Shown here piece by piece: positions 27,016 to 35,441 of a DNA stretch of 64,000 nt. Below the pieces are notes generated by a model that searched no databases, was not told the DNA's origin, and saw only the letters and a list, made by a program, of their open reading frames with translations. The position numbers were made by a program, and so were the translations under genes. The stretch's first letter is position 1; every line of letters begins with the position of its first letter. The stretch is from Verrucomicrobiaceae bacterium (GTDB taxonomy: Bacteria > Verrucomicrobiota > Verrucomicrobiia > Verrucomicrobiales > Verrucomicrobiaceae): NCBI GenBank assembly GCA_016795485.1, contig JAEUHM010000019.1, positions 62,001 to 126,000 of the forward strand, written 5' to 3'.

Positions 27016-28026
27016 GTGCCGGCGATTCTTGCTCTTGAAACTTCCTGTGATGAAACCGCAGCTGCCGTCTGTCTGCTCGACGGCACTCTGGCTTCATCCC
27101 GATTGCATTCCCAGATCGCTATCCATCGCCAATATGGAGGCATCGTTCCCGAAGTGGCGTCTCGAAGCCACATCACAAAGGTGAAACCCTTGGTCGAAGC
27201 GGTGCTCGACGAGGCGGGTATCGGATTGAGCGACGTCGTGGCTTATGCGGCAACTTGTGGTCCTGGGCTCGTCAGTTCGCTCTTGATCGGCACGTCCATG
27301 GCCAAAGCGCTCTCGGTTGCAGAGAATAAGCCCTTTTTGGCCATCAATCACATGGAGGCGCATCTGCTTTCACCATTTGTCGGGCTTCCAGAGATCACGC
27401 CAGCACTCGGGCTAATCGTTAGCGGTGGGCACACGATGTTGGTGAAGGTCAAAGCCGTCGGGGATTACGCCATTCTTGGCCGCACAAGGGATGATGCAGC
27501 CGGAGAGGCATTGGACAAGGTGGCCAGGATGCTTGGGCTGCCCTATCCAGGTGGGCCGGAGATTGACCGGATAGTGAGAGAGCAGTCGGGTGACCCGAAG
27601 GCGTTTGAGTTTCCGCGGAGTCGCCTACCCGATGCCCCGCTCGACTTTTCGTTCTCGGGATTGAAAACGTCCGTTCTCTACACGCTTCCCAAAGTTGAAA
27701 TCCAAGCTCCAGGAGTGATGGCGAACCTCTGTGCATCAGTCCAGGAAGCAGTCGTTGAAGTGCTGGTCGAGAAGACACTGCACGCGGCCCAGCAGCACAA
27801 GTTGGAAACTGTCGCTGTCTCAGGTGGAGTAAGTTGCAACTCCCGCCTCCGCGCGGCGTTGGCCGAAGCCTGCGAGCGAGAGGGGTTGCGGCTACTCTTG
27901 GCGAAGCCCCATCTCTGCACGGACAACGCTGGAATGGTCGCCTTCACGGCGGTGCATCGGTTCCGCCAAGGCAAAACCTCACCGCTCACTCAAGAAGTAG
28001 ACCCGCACTGGAGGCTGGATGCATGA
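27016..28026 (+). CDS. tsaD: tRNA N6-adenosine threonylcarbamoyltransferase
   Basis: Essential cytoplasmic enzyme that, with TsaB and TsaE, transfers the threonylcarbamoyl group to A37 of ANN-decoding tRNAs. The 336 residues start at a GTG (27016), because ILALETSCDETAAAV, the conserved N-terminal block, begins immediately after it. The metal-binding NHMEAHL block and the SGGHTMLV nucleotide-binding block are intact. DDAAGEALDKVARMLGLPYPGGP and FSFSGLKTS follow, and CTDNAGMVA lies near the C-terminus. The next gene overlaps it by 4 bp (ATGA). Confidence 0.96.
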   Translation: MPAILALETSCDETAAAVCLLDGTLASSRLHSQIAIHRQYGGIVPEVASRSHITKVKPLVEAVLDEAGIGLSDVVAYAATCGPGLVSSLLIGTSMAKALSVAENKPFLAINHMEAHLLSPFVGLPEITPALGLIVSGGHTMLVKVKAVGDYAILGRTRDDAAGEALDKVARMLGLPYPGGPEIDRIVREQSGDPKAFEFPRSRLPDAPLDFSFSGLKTSVLYTLPKVEIQAPGVMANLCASVQEAVVEVLVEKTLHAAQQHKLETVAVSGGVSCNSRLRAALAEACEREGLRLLLAKPHLCTDNAGMVAFTAVHRFRQGKTSPLTQEVDPHWRLDA

Positions 28027-28982
28027 GTGAGCGTGGTCAGACGGTGAGATGGCGGTTTGTGATCAGCGTGGTACTGTGGTTGGGACTCCTCGGTTCATGG
28101 ATGCCGCTGCTTCATAACTTCCACTGGTTTCCCGCTCTGTTTGACCACTTCAGGCTACAATTTGTGGTCGCTTCTGGCTTAGCAATGGTCGTTGCCCTGC
28201 TCGCCAGGGCAGGAAGAACCGCCGTTTTTGCACTGATCACACTGGTCTATCACTTATGGCCACTAGCGAGCGTTCACCGCACGGTGCCCAGCTCGGTCAC
28301 TGCTGCTCCGATGCCTGCTCTGAAAATGGTGTGCTTCAATGTGCTAGTGAGTAACACTCAGTATGATCGGGTGTCGAGGTGGTTGGATGAAGTAAGTCCT
28401 GATGTGATTATTCTGCTCGAAGTGACAGCCACCTGGGCGACAAAGTTGGAAGCACTGAAGAAAACACATCCACACGGAGACTCATTTCCCGCAGGCGACT
28501 GCACAGGTGTTGCCATCTACAGCAGGCTGCCGCTGAGTGGAGTATCTCTGTTGGATCATGGAGCGGACACGCTGCCGAGCATCACCGGCATCCTCAATTG
28601 GGCCGGCAGACCAGTTCGGCTGATCGGCGTTCACCCCATTCATCCCACTGGTGCAAAGCACGCGAGGATGATGGAGTGGCAACTGGAAGATTTGGCTCGT
28701 CGCGTAAGCGGCAGCAGAGACGTGCCGGTCATTGTGGCGGGAGATTTTAATTGCGCTCCTTGGGCCAGACAGATGAGGAAGTTTCAACAAGGATCTGGAT
28801 TGTCCTATCGTTGCACACAACCTATCTGGTGGCCAACTTGGAATCTCAGGCACCCGCTGATGCTGGCAATCGATCACACCTTGTGCACCCCACACCTTTT
28901 TGTTGAGAGCCGCGAGATCAGCCCGGACCTCGGGTCCGACCATCGAGCACAAAACCTTGCCGTGAGGTGGGTGAAAGACTAA
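28023..28982 (+). CDS. Membrane-anchored endonuclease/exonuclease/phosphatase (EEP) family protein
   Basis: Protein of 319 residues. The first 90 contain three hydrophobic helices (about 11-28, 43-60 and 64-80), and the rest is an EEP-fold catalytic domain. Catalytic blocks are CFNVLVSN (about 104-111), the metal Glu in IILLEVTATW, VAGDFNCAPWA and the C-terminal LGSDHRAQN. The domain placement suggests activity outside the cytoplasm on a phosphodiester, nucleic acid or phospholipid; substrate is unknown. The topology (three TM helices then EEP) is common in the YafD-like subgroup. It overlaps tsaD by 4 bp, so the two are probably co-transcribed. Confidence 0.85.
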   Translation: MSERGQTVRWRFVISVVLWLGLLGSWMPLLHNFHWFPALFDHFRLQFVVASGLAMVVALLARAGRTAVFALITLVYHLWPLASVHRTVPSSVTAAPMPALKMVCFNVLVSNTQYDRVSRWLDEVSPDVIILLEVTATWATKLEALKKTHPHGDSFPAGDCTGVAIYSRLPLSGVSLLDHGADTLPSITGILNWAGRPVRLIGVHPIHPTGAKHARMMEWQLEDLARRVSGSRDVPVIVAGDFNCAPWARQMRKFQQGSGLSYRCTQPIWWPTWNLRHPLMLAIDHTLCTPHLFVESREISPDLGSDHRAQNLAVRWVKD

Positions 28983-29047
28983 AGCCCATCCTTTCGACTG
29001 CGTCGAAGTCTTTCCAGGAGGCGCTTGCGCGTGGCGCGGCTTGAGGC

Positions 29048-30619
29048 ATGACTGCGGGCAGACCCATGTCCAAGAAAAAACCTGTTGTACTGATCATTCG
29101 CGATGGCTGGGGCATCAACCCCGGCGGTAAATCACAAGCTGAAGCCAACGGAGATGCCACACTTCTCGCGCGCACCCCATTCCATGACCAACTTTACGCC
29201 ACCTACCCGTGGGGAACCGTGAGCGGCAGTGGTGAGGATGTGGGACTTCCAGCGGGACAGATGGGAAATAGTGAAGTGGGCCATCTCAATCTCGGGGCAG
29301 GTCGCATTGTTTATCAAGACCTCACCCGTATTAACAAGGCGATCCGTGAAGGCACGCTTGCGGCCAATCCAGTGCTCCAGCGTGCTTTCACCGCCGCCAA
29401 AGGGAAGCGCATTCATTTCCTTGGCCTGGTCAGTGACGGCGGAGTTCATTCCCATCAGGATCACCTTATTGCGCTGTGCGATGCGGCTAAGGCCGCAGGG
29501 TGTAGCGACATCATGGTGCATGCGATCACCGATGGACGAGACACCTCTCCTACTAGTGGAGCCGGTTATCTACAGCATGTGGAGAATGGTTTGAAAAACA
29601 GTGGGGCACAGATCGCCACGGTGATTGGCCGATACTATGCCATGGACCGCGATAAGCGCTGGGAGCGCAATAAACTCGCTTGGGATGCAATCGTACTTGG
29701 TCGGGGTGAGAAGAAATCTGGCAGCCCCTCCGACGCCATTCGTGCGGCGTATCCATCTGAGCCACGTGGTGACGAGTTTCTGCTTCCGATGATCTTCAGT
29801 CATGCCGATGAGCAGCGGATTCGAGATGGCGATGTGATTTTTTGGTTCAACTTCCGCGCAGATCGTGCTCGGCAATTGAGTGAGGCCTTTTTGAAGACAG
29901 GGTTTGAAGGCTTTGACCGCGAGGTACATCCGAAGACGAGCTACTTCACACTCACCGAATATGATGCCACTTACGCTGAGCTTGGTGCGGAAGTCGTTCT
30001 CAGTACGGAGAGCCTGCACAACAACTTGGGGCAGGTTTTAGCTGCTGCTGGCCTCAAGCAATTGCGTGCTGCGGAAACCGAAAAATACCCGCACGTCACC
30101 TTCTTCTTCAATAGCGGGATCGAGGAGCCAATCCCTGGCGAAGACCGCTATTTGGCGATCTCTCCCAAGGAAGTGCCCACCTACGATAAAAAGCCGCAGA
30201 TGAGCGCCCCAGACCTTACTTTTGAAGTTCTTCGGAGGCTGGAGAAGTACGATGCTGTCATCATGAACTACGCCAATCCCGATATGGTGGGTCATACGGG
30301 CATCGTGGAAGCTGGCGTGCACGCGTGCGAGACGATTGATCTCGGTGTGCGGATGATCGTGGAGAAAACTCTCGAGCTAGGTGGGAAGCTTTTCATTACG
30401 GCTGATCACGGTAATTGCGAACAGATGCGCAATGCTGATGGGAGCCCTCACACGGCTCATACGACCAACCTCGTGCACGGTATCTACGTGGCTGCTGACG
30501 CTGGTGAGTGGAAAGTGAAAGATGGCATCCTGGCGGATGTTGCTCCTACACTTCTGGCCATGCTCGGCGTGCCGCAGCCTACCGAGATGACTGGGAAGAG
30601 TCTGCTGGAGCGAAAGTGA
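29048..30619 (+). CDS. gpmI: 2,3-bisphosphoglycerate-independent phosphoglycerate mutase
   Basis: Mn-dependent glycolytic/gluconeogenic enzyme that interconverts 3- and 2-phosphoglycerate in the cytoplasm. It is 523 residues from 29048, or 517 if translation begins at the second Met (29066). Blocks are VVLIIRDGWG (usually LILDGWG), GQMGNSEVGHLNLGAGR with the catalytic Ser at residue 75, HAITDGRDTSP, RYYAMDRDKRWER, and the second metal site FITADHGNCEQM. It is convergent with glpX, with 9 bp between stops. Both act in the lower and upper parts of glycolysis/gluconeogenesis. Confidence 0.95.
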   Translation: MTAGRPMSKKKPVVLIIRDGWGINPGGKSQAEANGDATLLARTPFHDQLYATYPWGTVSGSGEDVGLPAGQMGNSEVGHLNLGAGRIVYQDLTRINKAIREGTLAANPVLQRAFTAAKGKRIHFLGLVSDGGVHSHQDHLIALCDAAKAAGCSDIMVHAITDGRDTSPTSGAGYLQHVENGLKNSGAQIATVIGRYYAMDRDKRWERNKLAWDAIVLGRGEKKSGSPSDAIRAAYPSEPRGDEFLLPMIFSHADEQRIRDGDVIFWFNFRADRARQLSEAFLKTGFEGFDREVHPKTSYFTLTEYDATYAELGAEVVLSTESLHNNLGQVLAAAGLKQLRAAETEKYPHVTFFFNSGIEEPIPGEDRYLAISPKEVPTYDKKPQMSAPDLTFEVLRRLEKYDAVIMNYANPDMVGHTGIVEAGVHACETIDLGVRMIVEKTLELGGKLFITADHGNCEQMRNADGSPHTAHTTNLVHGIYVAADAGEWKVKDGILADVAPTLLAMLGVPQPTEMTGKSLLERK

Positions 30620-30628
30620 GGCTGGTCC

Positions 30629-31675
30629 TCACTTCCCGCGCAAAGGAATCACCTTCTGGTCCAGTTGATGCACTGCGGTAATGTGCCGCACGGTGCCACT
30701 CCGTGCCCGCATGAGAATGCTGTGCGTCTCTGCACGATGCCCTGTGAGCTTCACGCCGGGCAGCAGGGCGCTGTCGGTGATTCCAGTAGCGCAAAACAGC
30801 GCGCTGTCGCCAATCACGAGATCGTCTTTGAGGAAAACCCGGGTCATTTCTGCCTCGTCGACTTGTTGAGCGATCTCTGCTCGGTGTGCTTCGTCTTGAA
30901 ACCACATTCGCACCTGCATGTCACCACCGAGGCACTTTAGCGCTGCCGCTGTGAGCACAGCTTCTGGTGAGCCACCTTTGCCGATGTAGAGGTCGATGCC
31001 ACTGTTTGGCCATGAAGGCGCTACTGCGGCTGTGATGTCTCCGTCTGAGATCATTCGGAGGCTCGCTCCGGCATTCCTTACCGCATCGACGATATCCTTG
31101 TGCCTGGGTCGATCCATGGTCATCACGACAAGGTCGCCGATATGCTTCCCGAGTGCTTCCGCGACAAAGTGGAGCATCTTATCCAGCGGCCAGTCGAGCA
31201 GGACAGGGGAGATTTCCGTCTTCAGGGCTTCCACCACTGCTGGTCCGTAAGCGATCTTGTGGCTGTAGAAGCTTGGGATGTTCTTCATCATGCTCGGCGC
31301 GCCTTCTGGCACCTGAGCTGCGGCAATGACGGCAATGCTGTTTGGCATTCCCTTGCCAACATTCGTCGTGCCATCAATGGGGTCCAAAGCGATATTGAAA
31401 CGCGGTGCTCCGGGCTTCCATGTGCCCAGGTGCTCGCCCACGAAGATGCCGGGAGCATTGTCTTTGATGCCTTCACCGATCACCACTTCTCCGCAAACGT
31501 CTAGCAGGTCGAAAACGCCGTAAATGGCATCACAGGCGGCTGCGTCAGCTAGCTCTTTCTCGCCCCGGCCAAGCCATTTGCGTGCTTGGAGCGCTGCGTT
31601 TTCAGTGGCGCGGACGAACTCGAACTCAATGACCCGCTCAAGGTCGAGTGTGCTGCGGAGTGGTGGTAGGGACAT
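30629..31675 (-). CDS. glpX: Fructose-1,6-bisphosphatase class II
   Basis: Cytoplasmic gluconeogenic phosphatase of 348 residues. The start is placed at 31675 (MSLPPLRSTLDLERVIEFEFVRATENAAL), the usual family N-terminus; an upstream in-frame start at 31849 would run through the Rex-type site and the nuoD leader. The metal/substrate site is in FNIALDPIDGTTNVGKG, with GEGIKDNAPGIFVGE before it and GKGGSPEAVLTAAALKCLGG later. It is divergent from nuoD across 118 bp that contain a perfect Rex-type operator, so redox-dependent control of glpX is possible too. Confidence 0.94.
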   Translation of the reverse strand: MSLPPLRSTLDLERVIEFEFVRATENAALQARKWLGRGEKELADAAACDAIYGVFDLLDVCGEVVIGEGIKDNAPGIFVGEHLGTWKPGAPRFNIALDPIDGTTNVGKGMPNSIAVIAAAQVPEGAPSMMKNIPSFYSHKIAYGPAVVEALKTEISPVLLDWPLDKMLHFVAEALGKHIGDLVVMTMDRPRHKDIVDAVRNAGASLRMISDGDITAAVAPSWPNSGIDLYIGKGGSPEAVLTAAALKCLGGDMQVRMWFQDEAHRAEIAQQVDEAEMTRVFLKDDLVIGDSALFCATGITDSALLPGVKLTGHRAETHSILMRARSGTVRHITAVHQLDQKVIPLRGK

Positions 31676-31722
31676 GCCACCCAATAGAAGCGGAGACGAA
31701 CAGATGCCAGTCTCAGATGCGC

Positions 31723-31740
31723 TTGTGAAAAATTTCACAA
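31723..31740. promoter_or_regulatory. Rex-type operator between glpX and nuoD
   Basis: An 18-bp sequence identical to the one upstream of nuoI, with perfect TTGTGAA/TTCACAA arms around a 4-base centre. It ends 53 bp before the nuoD start, the same distance as at nuoI, and begins 48 bp from the divergent glpX start. It matches the Rex consensus exactly; binding by Rex is inferred. Confidence 0.82.
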
Positions 31741-31747
31741 AACCCCC

Positions 31748-31776
31748 TTGCCGCGCTTTCAGCCCTGCCGGATACT
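31748..31776 (+). promoter_or_regulatory. Candidate nuoD promoter
   Basis: TTGCCG (31748-31753) and GATACT (31771-31776) are separated by 17 bp. The -35-like hexamer starts at the same offset from the Rex-type palindrome as at nuoI. If correct, the untranslated leader would be only about 10 bases, consistent with the absence of a Shine-Dalgarno sequence. Confidence 0.4.
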
Positions 31777-31793
31777 CGCCTAAAGCTCCTGCC

Positions 31794-33053
31794 ATGCCTA
31801 CCGTCACCCGCGAAATCGAAGCTCTGGACCCCGCCACCAAGGCTGCCATTCAGTTGGAGGCTGGTGAAGAGACCACCAGCGACATCGTGGGTGAGAAACT
31901 GGTGCTCAATATGGGCCCCTCTCACCCGGCGACTCACGGAGTGCTGAGGCTCGTGCTCGAGATGGACGGCGAGATCATCACCAAAGCCGATCCAGTGGTC
32001 GGCTACCTGCACCGTGGCGATGAAAAGATTGCTGAGAACATGCATTACAACCAGTTCGTGCCGTACACGGACCGCTTGGACTACTTGGCACCGCTGGCCA
32101 ATAACGTGGCCTACGCCATGGCAGTGGAGAAGCTTCTTGGCTGGGAGTTGCCCCCCCGTGGACAAGCCATTCGTCTCCTTTGCTGCGAGCTTGCCAGGGT
32201 TTCGTCGCACCTTCTCGGCGTTGGTGTGTATGCGATGGACGTCGGTGCAATGACCGTGTTCCTCTACACCTTCCAGCAGCGTGAGTACATCTACAACATG
32301 AGCGAGCAACTCACCGGTGCGCGCTTTACGACCAGCTATACTCGTGTGGGCGGGCAAACGCGTGATTTGCCACCTGGGTTTCTGGATACTCTGAGCAAGT
32401 TTTTGGACGGTCTCGAGCCCGTGATCGACGAAACCGAGGGCCTCCTGAGCAGAAATGCCATCTTCCTCGCTCGGACAAAGGACGTAGGCGTGATTTCAAA
32501 GGAAGACGCTATCGCTTACGGTCTCACTGGGCCAAATCTAAGGGGTTCTGGCGTGGAGTTCGACCTCCGGAAGGCTCATCCTTACCTCGGCTACGAGAAC
32601 TACGAGTTCGACATCCCCGTTGGCACTGTCGGTGACTGCTATGACCGCTACTTGGTGCGCATGGAAGAGCTCAGGCAGTCCATTCGCATCCTGCGGCAGG
32701 TCATCAAGAGAATGCCTGATGGCGACATCAATGTAGCAGCCGCAAAAGGCTTCCTGCCGAAGAAAGAAAAGGTCCTTATGAAGATGGAGGAACTCATCCA
32801 CCACTTCATCATCGCTACACAAGGTGTGGATGTTCCTCCGGGAGAAGTCTACTTCGGAGCAGAGAATCCCAAAGGCGAGCTTGGCTTCTACATTCACAGC
32901 AAAGGCGGTGGCGTTCCGTACCGGCTCAAGATCCGCAGCCCAAGTTTCATTAACCTCAGTATCCTGCCGAAGACCCTCAAAGGCCACATGATGTCCGACC
33001 TAGTGGCCATCCTTGGCTCGCTCGACTTCGTGATGGGTGAATGTGACAGGTGA
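31794..33053 (+). CDS. nuoD: NADH-quinone oxidoreductase subunit D
   Basis: 49-kDa-type peripheral subunit of complex I that forms the quinone site together with NuoB. It has 419 residues from the ATG at 31794. Family blocks: LNMGPSHPATHGVLRLVLEMDGE, GYLHRGDEKIAE, YTDRLDYLAPLANNVAYAMAVEKLL, PYLGYENYEFDIPVGTVGDCYDRYLVRMEE and the C-terminal LVAILGSLDFVMGECDR. It stands alone: the next plus-strand gene is in the agmatine pathway, and nuoI-N are over 5 kb away on the other strand. An earlier in-frame start at 31524 is rejected because it lies inside the opposite glpX gene. Confidence 0.96.
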   Translation: MPTVTREIEALDPATKAAIQLEAGEETTSDIVGEKLVLNMGPSHPATHGVLRLVLEMDGEIITKADPVVGYLHRGDEKIAENMHYNQFVPYTDRLDYLAPLANNVAYAMAVEKLLGWELPPRGQAIRLLCCELARVSSHLLGVGVYAMDVGAMTVFLYTFQQREYIYNMSEQLTGARFTTSYTRVGGQTRDLPPGFLDTLSKFLDGLEPVIDETEGLLSRNAIFLARTKDVGVISKEDAIAYGLTGPNLRGSGVEFDLRKAHPYLGYENYEFDIPVGTVGDCYDRYLVRMEELRQSIRILRQVIKRMPDGDINVAAAKGFLPKKEKVLMKMEELIHHFIIATQGVDVPPGEVYFGAENPKGELGFYIHSKGGGVPYRLKIRSPSFINLSILPKTLKGHMMSDLVAILGSLDFVMGECDR

Positions 33054-33210
33054 CGCTTGAGGCTAAACTCAGGAAAAACGGCAACGCATCTGGTGTCTGG
33101 GACCCGGGCTTGATCTCTTTTTGAAGATAAGTAACCGCCAGAATCGGGCGAACTGAAAACCGCCACTCCTTTCTTCTTGCCACGGTATCTCTCACCGCTA
33201 CGGGAAAAGC

Positions 33211-34074
33211 ATGTCTCGCGTCACACTTGGTCTCGTACAGAGCAAGGCTTATCCTACCAAAGAGGAAAGCCTGCGGAAGCACGTGGCCTTGATCAAAAAG
33301 GCGGCCAAAAGCGAAGCGCAGATCATCTGCCTCCAGGAACTGTTTTTGACGGAGTATTTCTGCAAAGGTGAGGATGTGGATCGTTTTGATCTCGCTGAGC
33401 GGATTCCTGGGCCTACTACCGATGTGCTTTGCCCTTTGGCCAAGGAACTTGGTGTGGTGGTCATTGCCTCATTGTTTGAGAAGCGGGGTCCGGGATTGTA
33501 CCACAACACCACCGCGGTCATTGACGCCGACGGTAGTTTCCTCGGCAAGTACCGCAAACATCACATCCCGGAAGACCCAGGCTTCAATGAGAAGTTCTAT
33601 TTCACTCCCGGTGATGGAGGCTACAAAGTTTGGGACACAAAGTTTGGCCGCATTGGCGTGCTAATCTGCTGGGACCAGTGGTACCCAGAAGCTGCACGGC
33701 TGATGGCCTTGGCTGGAGCACAGATCTTGTTTTATCCGACCGCGATTGGCTGGCTCAAAAGTGAGAAGAAAGCTTTGGGCAAGGCACAGCACTGCGCCTG
33801 GGAGACCGTTCAGCGTGGACACGCCGTGGCCAATGGATGCTTTGTGGCAGCGGTCAATCGTGTTGGCACTGAGGACGAGACCGAGTTTTGGGGGCAGACT
33901 TTTGTTGCCAATCCGTACGGCGAGATCGTTGACAAAGCCTCCGCTAGCCGTGAGGAGGTGCGGATTGTGCCCGTCGATTTGCAGGCCGTGGAAGATTTTC
34001 GTCGGATATGGCCGTTTTTCCGTGATCGTCGCATTGACACCTACGCCCCCCTGACACAACGCTACCTCGACTGA
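33211..34074 (+). CDS. aguB: N-carbamoylputrescine amidase
   Basis: Nitrilase-superfamily carbon-nitrogen hydrolase of 287 residues that converts N-carbamoylputrescine to putrescine, CO2 and ammonia in the cytoplasm. The Glu-Lys-Cys triad is visible: E43 in CLQELFLTEYF, the Lys in GKYRKHHIPED, and the Cys in GVLICWDQWYPEAARL. The latter block and FYFTPGDGG are typical of AguB rather than of general nitrilases. Its partner agmatine deiminase begins 5 bp downstream, which strongly supports the assignment. It begins 157 bp after nuoD. Confidence 0.94.
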   Translation: MSRVTLGLVQSKAYPTKEESLRKHVALIKKAAKSEAQIICLQELFLTEYFCKGEDVDRFDLAERIPGPTTDVLCPLAKELGVVVIASLFEKRGPGLYHNTTAVIDADGSFLGKYRKHHIPEDPGFNEKFYFTPGDGGYKVWDTKFGRIGVLICWDQWYPEAARLMALAGAQILFYPTAIGWLKSEKKALGKAQHCAWETVQRGHAVANGCFVAAVNRVGTEDETEFWGQTFVANPYGEIVDKASASREEVRIVPVDLQAVEDFRRIWPFFRDRRIDTYAPLTQRYLD

Positions 34075-34079
34075 TTCTA

Positions 34080-35129
34080 ATGAGCAAAAAAAGCCCCAGC
34101 CCCGACAACTACCGTCTTCCAGCCGAGTTCGAGCCCCAGGAAGCTACTTGGCTATCATGGCCCGCCAACAAGGACGCCTGCCCAAAGACCTACCTGCGTT
34201 TGCAGGACAAGTTTGGTGAAATCGCAGCCAACCTTACCCGCTATCAGCGCGTACGGATCTGCGCACCTGCCCACATGCACATGGGCATCAAGCTGAGCAT
34301 TGCAGACAACGAAGGCGACCTCAGCCAAGTAGATATCTACGAGCACGCCACCAACGACGTGTGGGCGCGTGACCACGGCCCGATTTTCATCAAACACAAC
34401 GAAACCGGCAAGGTCGCCATCACCGATTGGAAGTTCAATGCTTGGGGCGAGCAGTTTGGTCCTTATGATCAAGACGACATCGTTCCTGCAAAAGCAGCTG
34501 AATGGCTGAAAATGGATCGCTTCACCTCCGACCTAGTTCTCGAAGGCGGCGCGATCGAGTGTAACGGCGCGGGCGTGTTAATCACTACCGAAGCGGTCAT
34601 GCTTGATCCCAAGCGGAACCCTGGCAAATCAAAGGCAGACATCGAAGCTGAACTCAAGCGCATGTTCGGCATCAAGACCGTGTTTTGGCTCGGGAAAGGC
34701 ATTGCCGGAGACGACACTGGCGGTCATGTCGACGACATGGTGCGTTGGGTGCGTGAGGATGCAGTCCTTTGCATGATTGAGACCAAGGAGACTGATCCCA
34801 ACTTCAAGATTCTGAAGGAGAACCGCGAGCGCTTGAATGATCTGCGCACCGCAGACGGCCAGAAAGTTGAAATCATTGAGTTGGAAATGCCCAATGCCGT
34901 CGAGCAAAAGGATTGGCGTCTTGATCGCTTGCCGGCCAGCTACGCCAACTTCATGCTGGCAAACAACGCGTTGGTCATCCCTACCTTCAAACAGAAGAAA
35001 AAGGACGCCATCGCCGAAGAAGTCATCTGCGAGCTCTTCCCAGGTCGTGAACTGACCACTTACGACGGTAAAGACTTCATCTTGGAAGGCGGTGCACTGC
35101 ACTGCATCTCCATGCATCAGCCGAAGTAA
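34080..35129 (+). CDS. aguA: Agmatine deiminase
   Basis: Porphyromonas-type peptidyl-arginine deiminase-fold enzyme, 349 residues, that converts agmatine to N-carbamoylputrescine plus ammonia. Blocks: PAEFEPQEATWLSWP, ARDHGPIF, EGGAIECNGAG, DTGGHVDDMVRWV, and the catalytic Cys342 in GGALHCISMHQP at the C-terminus. It is 5 bp from aguB and probably co-transcribed with it. Together the pair gives an arginine-decarboxylase-dependent route to putrescine. A hairpin follows the stop. Confidence 0.95.
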   Translation: MSKKSPSPDNYRLPAEFEPQEATWLSWPANKDACPKTYLRLQDKFGEIAANLTRYQRVRICAPAHMHMGIKLSIADNEGDLSQVDIYEHATNDVWARDHGPIFIKHNETGKVAITDWKFNAWGEQFGPYDQDDIVPAKAAEWLKMDRFTSDLVLEGGAIECNGAGVLITTEAVMLDPKRNPGKSKADIEAELKRMFGIKTVFWLGKGIAGDDTGGHVDDMVRWVREDAVLCMIETKETDPNFKILKENRERLNDLRTADGQKVEIIELEMPNAVEQKDWRLDRLPASYANFMLANNALVIPTFKQKKKDAIAEEVICELFPGRELTTYDGKDFILEGGALHCISMHQPK

Positions 35130-35146
35130 GCCAATCTCAGCTCTTT

Positions 35147-35186
35147 GAACACCGCAGTTCGTCCAGGAGTGGCGGCTGCGGTGTTC
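35147..35186 (+). terminator. Hairpin terminator after aguA
   Basis: A perfect 11-bp inverted repeat (35147-35157 with 35176-35186) and an 18-base loop begin 17 bp after the aguA stop. A short TATT follows, not a long T run, so efficiency is uncertain. Confidence 0.6.
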
Positions 35187-35384
35187 TATTGCTCAGCAAC
35201 CTCTGCCTAGCTCAGGCCAAAATGAGCCCAATACTCTTTGAGCCGGCCATCATGAGCCTGATCGAGCAGTTCTTGCCTGTGAACTTCATTGTGTGCGCTG
35301 CCCCTGAACGTGTTCTGCCAGCGGCCCCAACTTTTTTCGGTTCAGCGAACAAAAAGCTCGACCAAAACCCAAAAATGCGCTTTC

Positions 35385-35398
35385 TGTTCATGCGAACA
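35385..35398. promoter_or_regulatory. LexA-type box (TGTTC-N4-GAACA) upstream of recA
   Basis: TGTTCATGCGAACA is a perfect palindrome with arms of 5 bp and a 4-base centre, located 43 bp before the recA start. The form TGTTC-N4-GAACA is, as I recall, the LexA-binding motif reported for Verrucomicrobia. Position before recA supports SOS control by LexA cleavage. The lexA gene is not in the window. Confidence 0.8.
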
Positions 35399-35413
35399 TC
35401 ATTTTTGATGTTC
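35394..35413. promoter_or_regulatory. Second palindrome overlapping the recA LexA box
   Basis: GAACATCA (35394-35401), TTTT, TGATGTTC (35406-35413) form a perfect 8-bp inverted repeat that shares its first GAACA with the right arm of the LexA-type box. Its arms resemble the LexA half-site but with different spacing. It may be a second operator or an RNA hairpin in the recA leader. Confidence 0.5.
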
Positions 35414-35441
35414 ATTTCCACATCTAATCCGACACAATACT

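Larger units (their letters stand above)
35130..35441. other. Intergenic region between aguA and recA
   Basis: These 312 bases contain a terminator-like hairpin near the start and the recA control region at the end. Open frames here have no homology or codon pattern that would support a gene. No tRNA or other RNA was recognised. Confidence 0.5.

Noticed and set aside
31524-31793. A longer in-frame start for nuoD
   Set aside because: It lies inside the opposite glpX coding region, and the added residues match nothing in NuoD proteins.
31676-31849. A longer in-frame start for glpX
   Set aside because: It would cover the divergent regulatory gap with nuoD, and the added residues are not found in the family.
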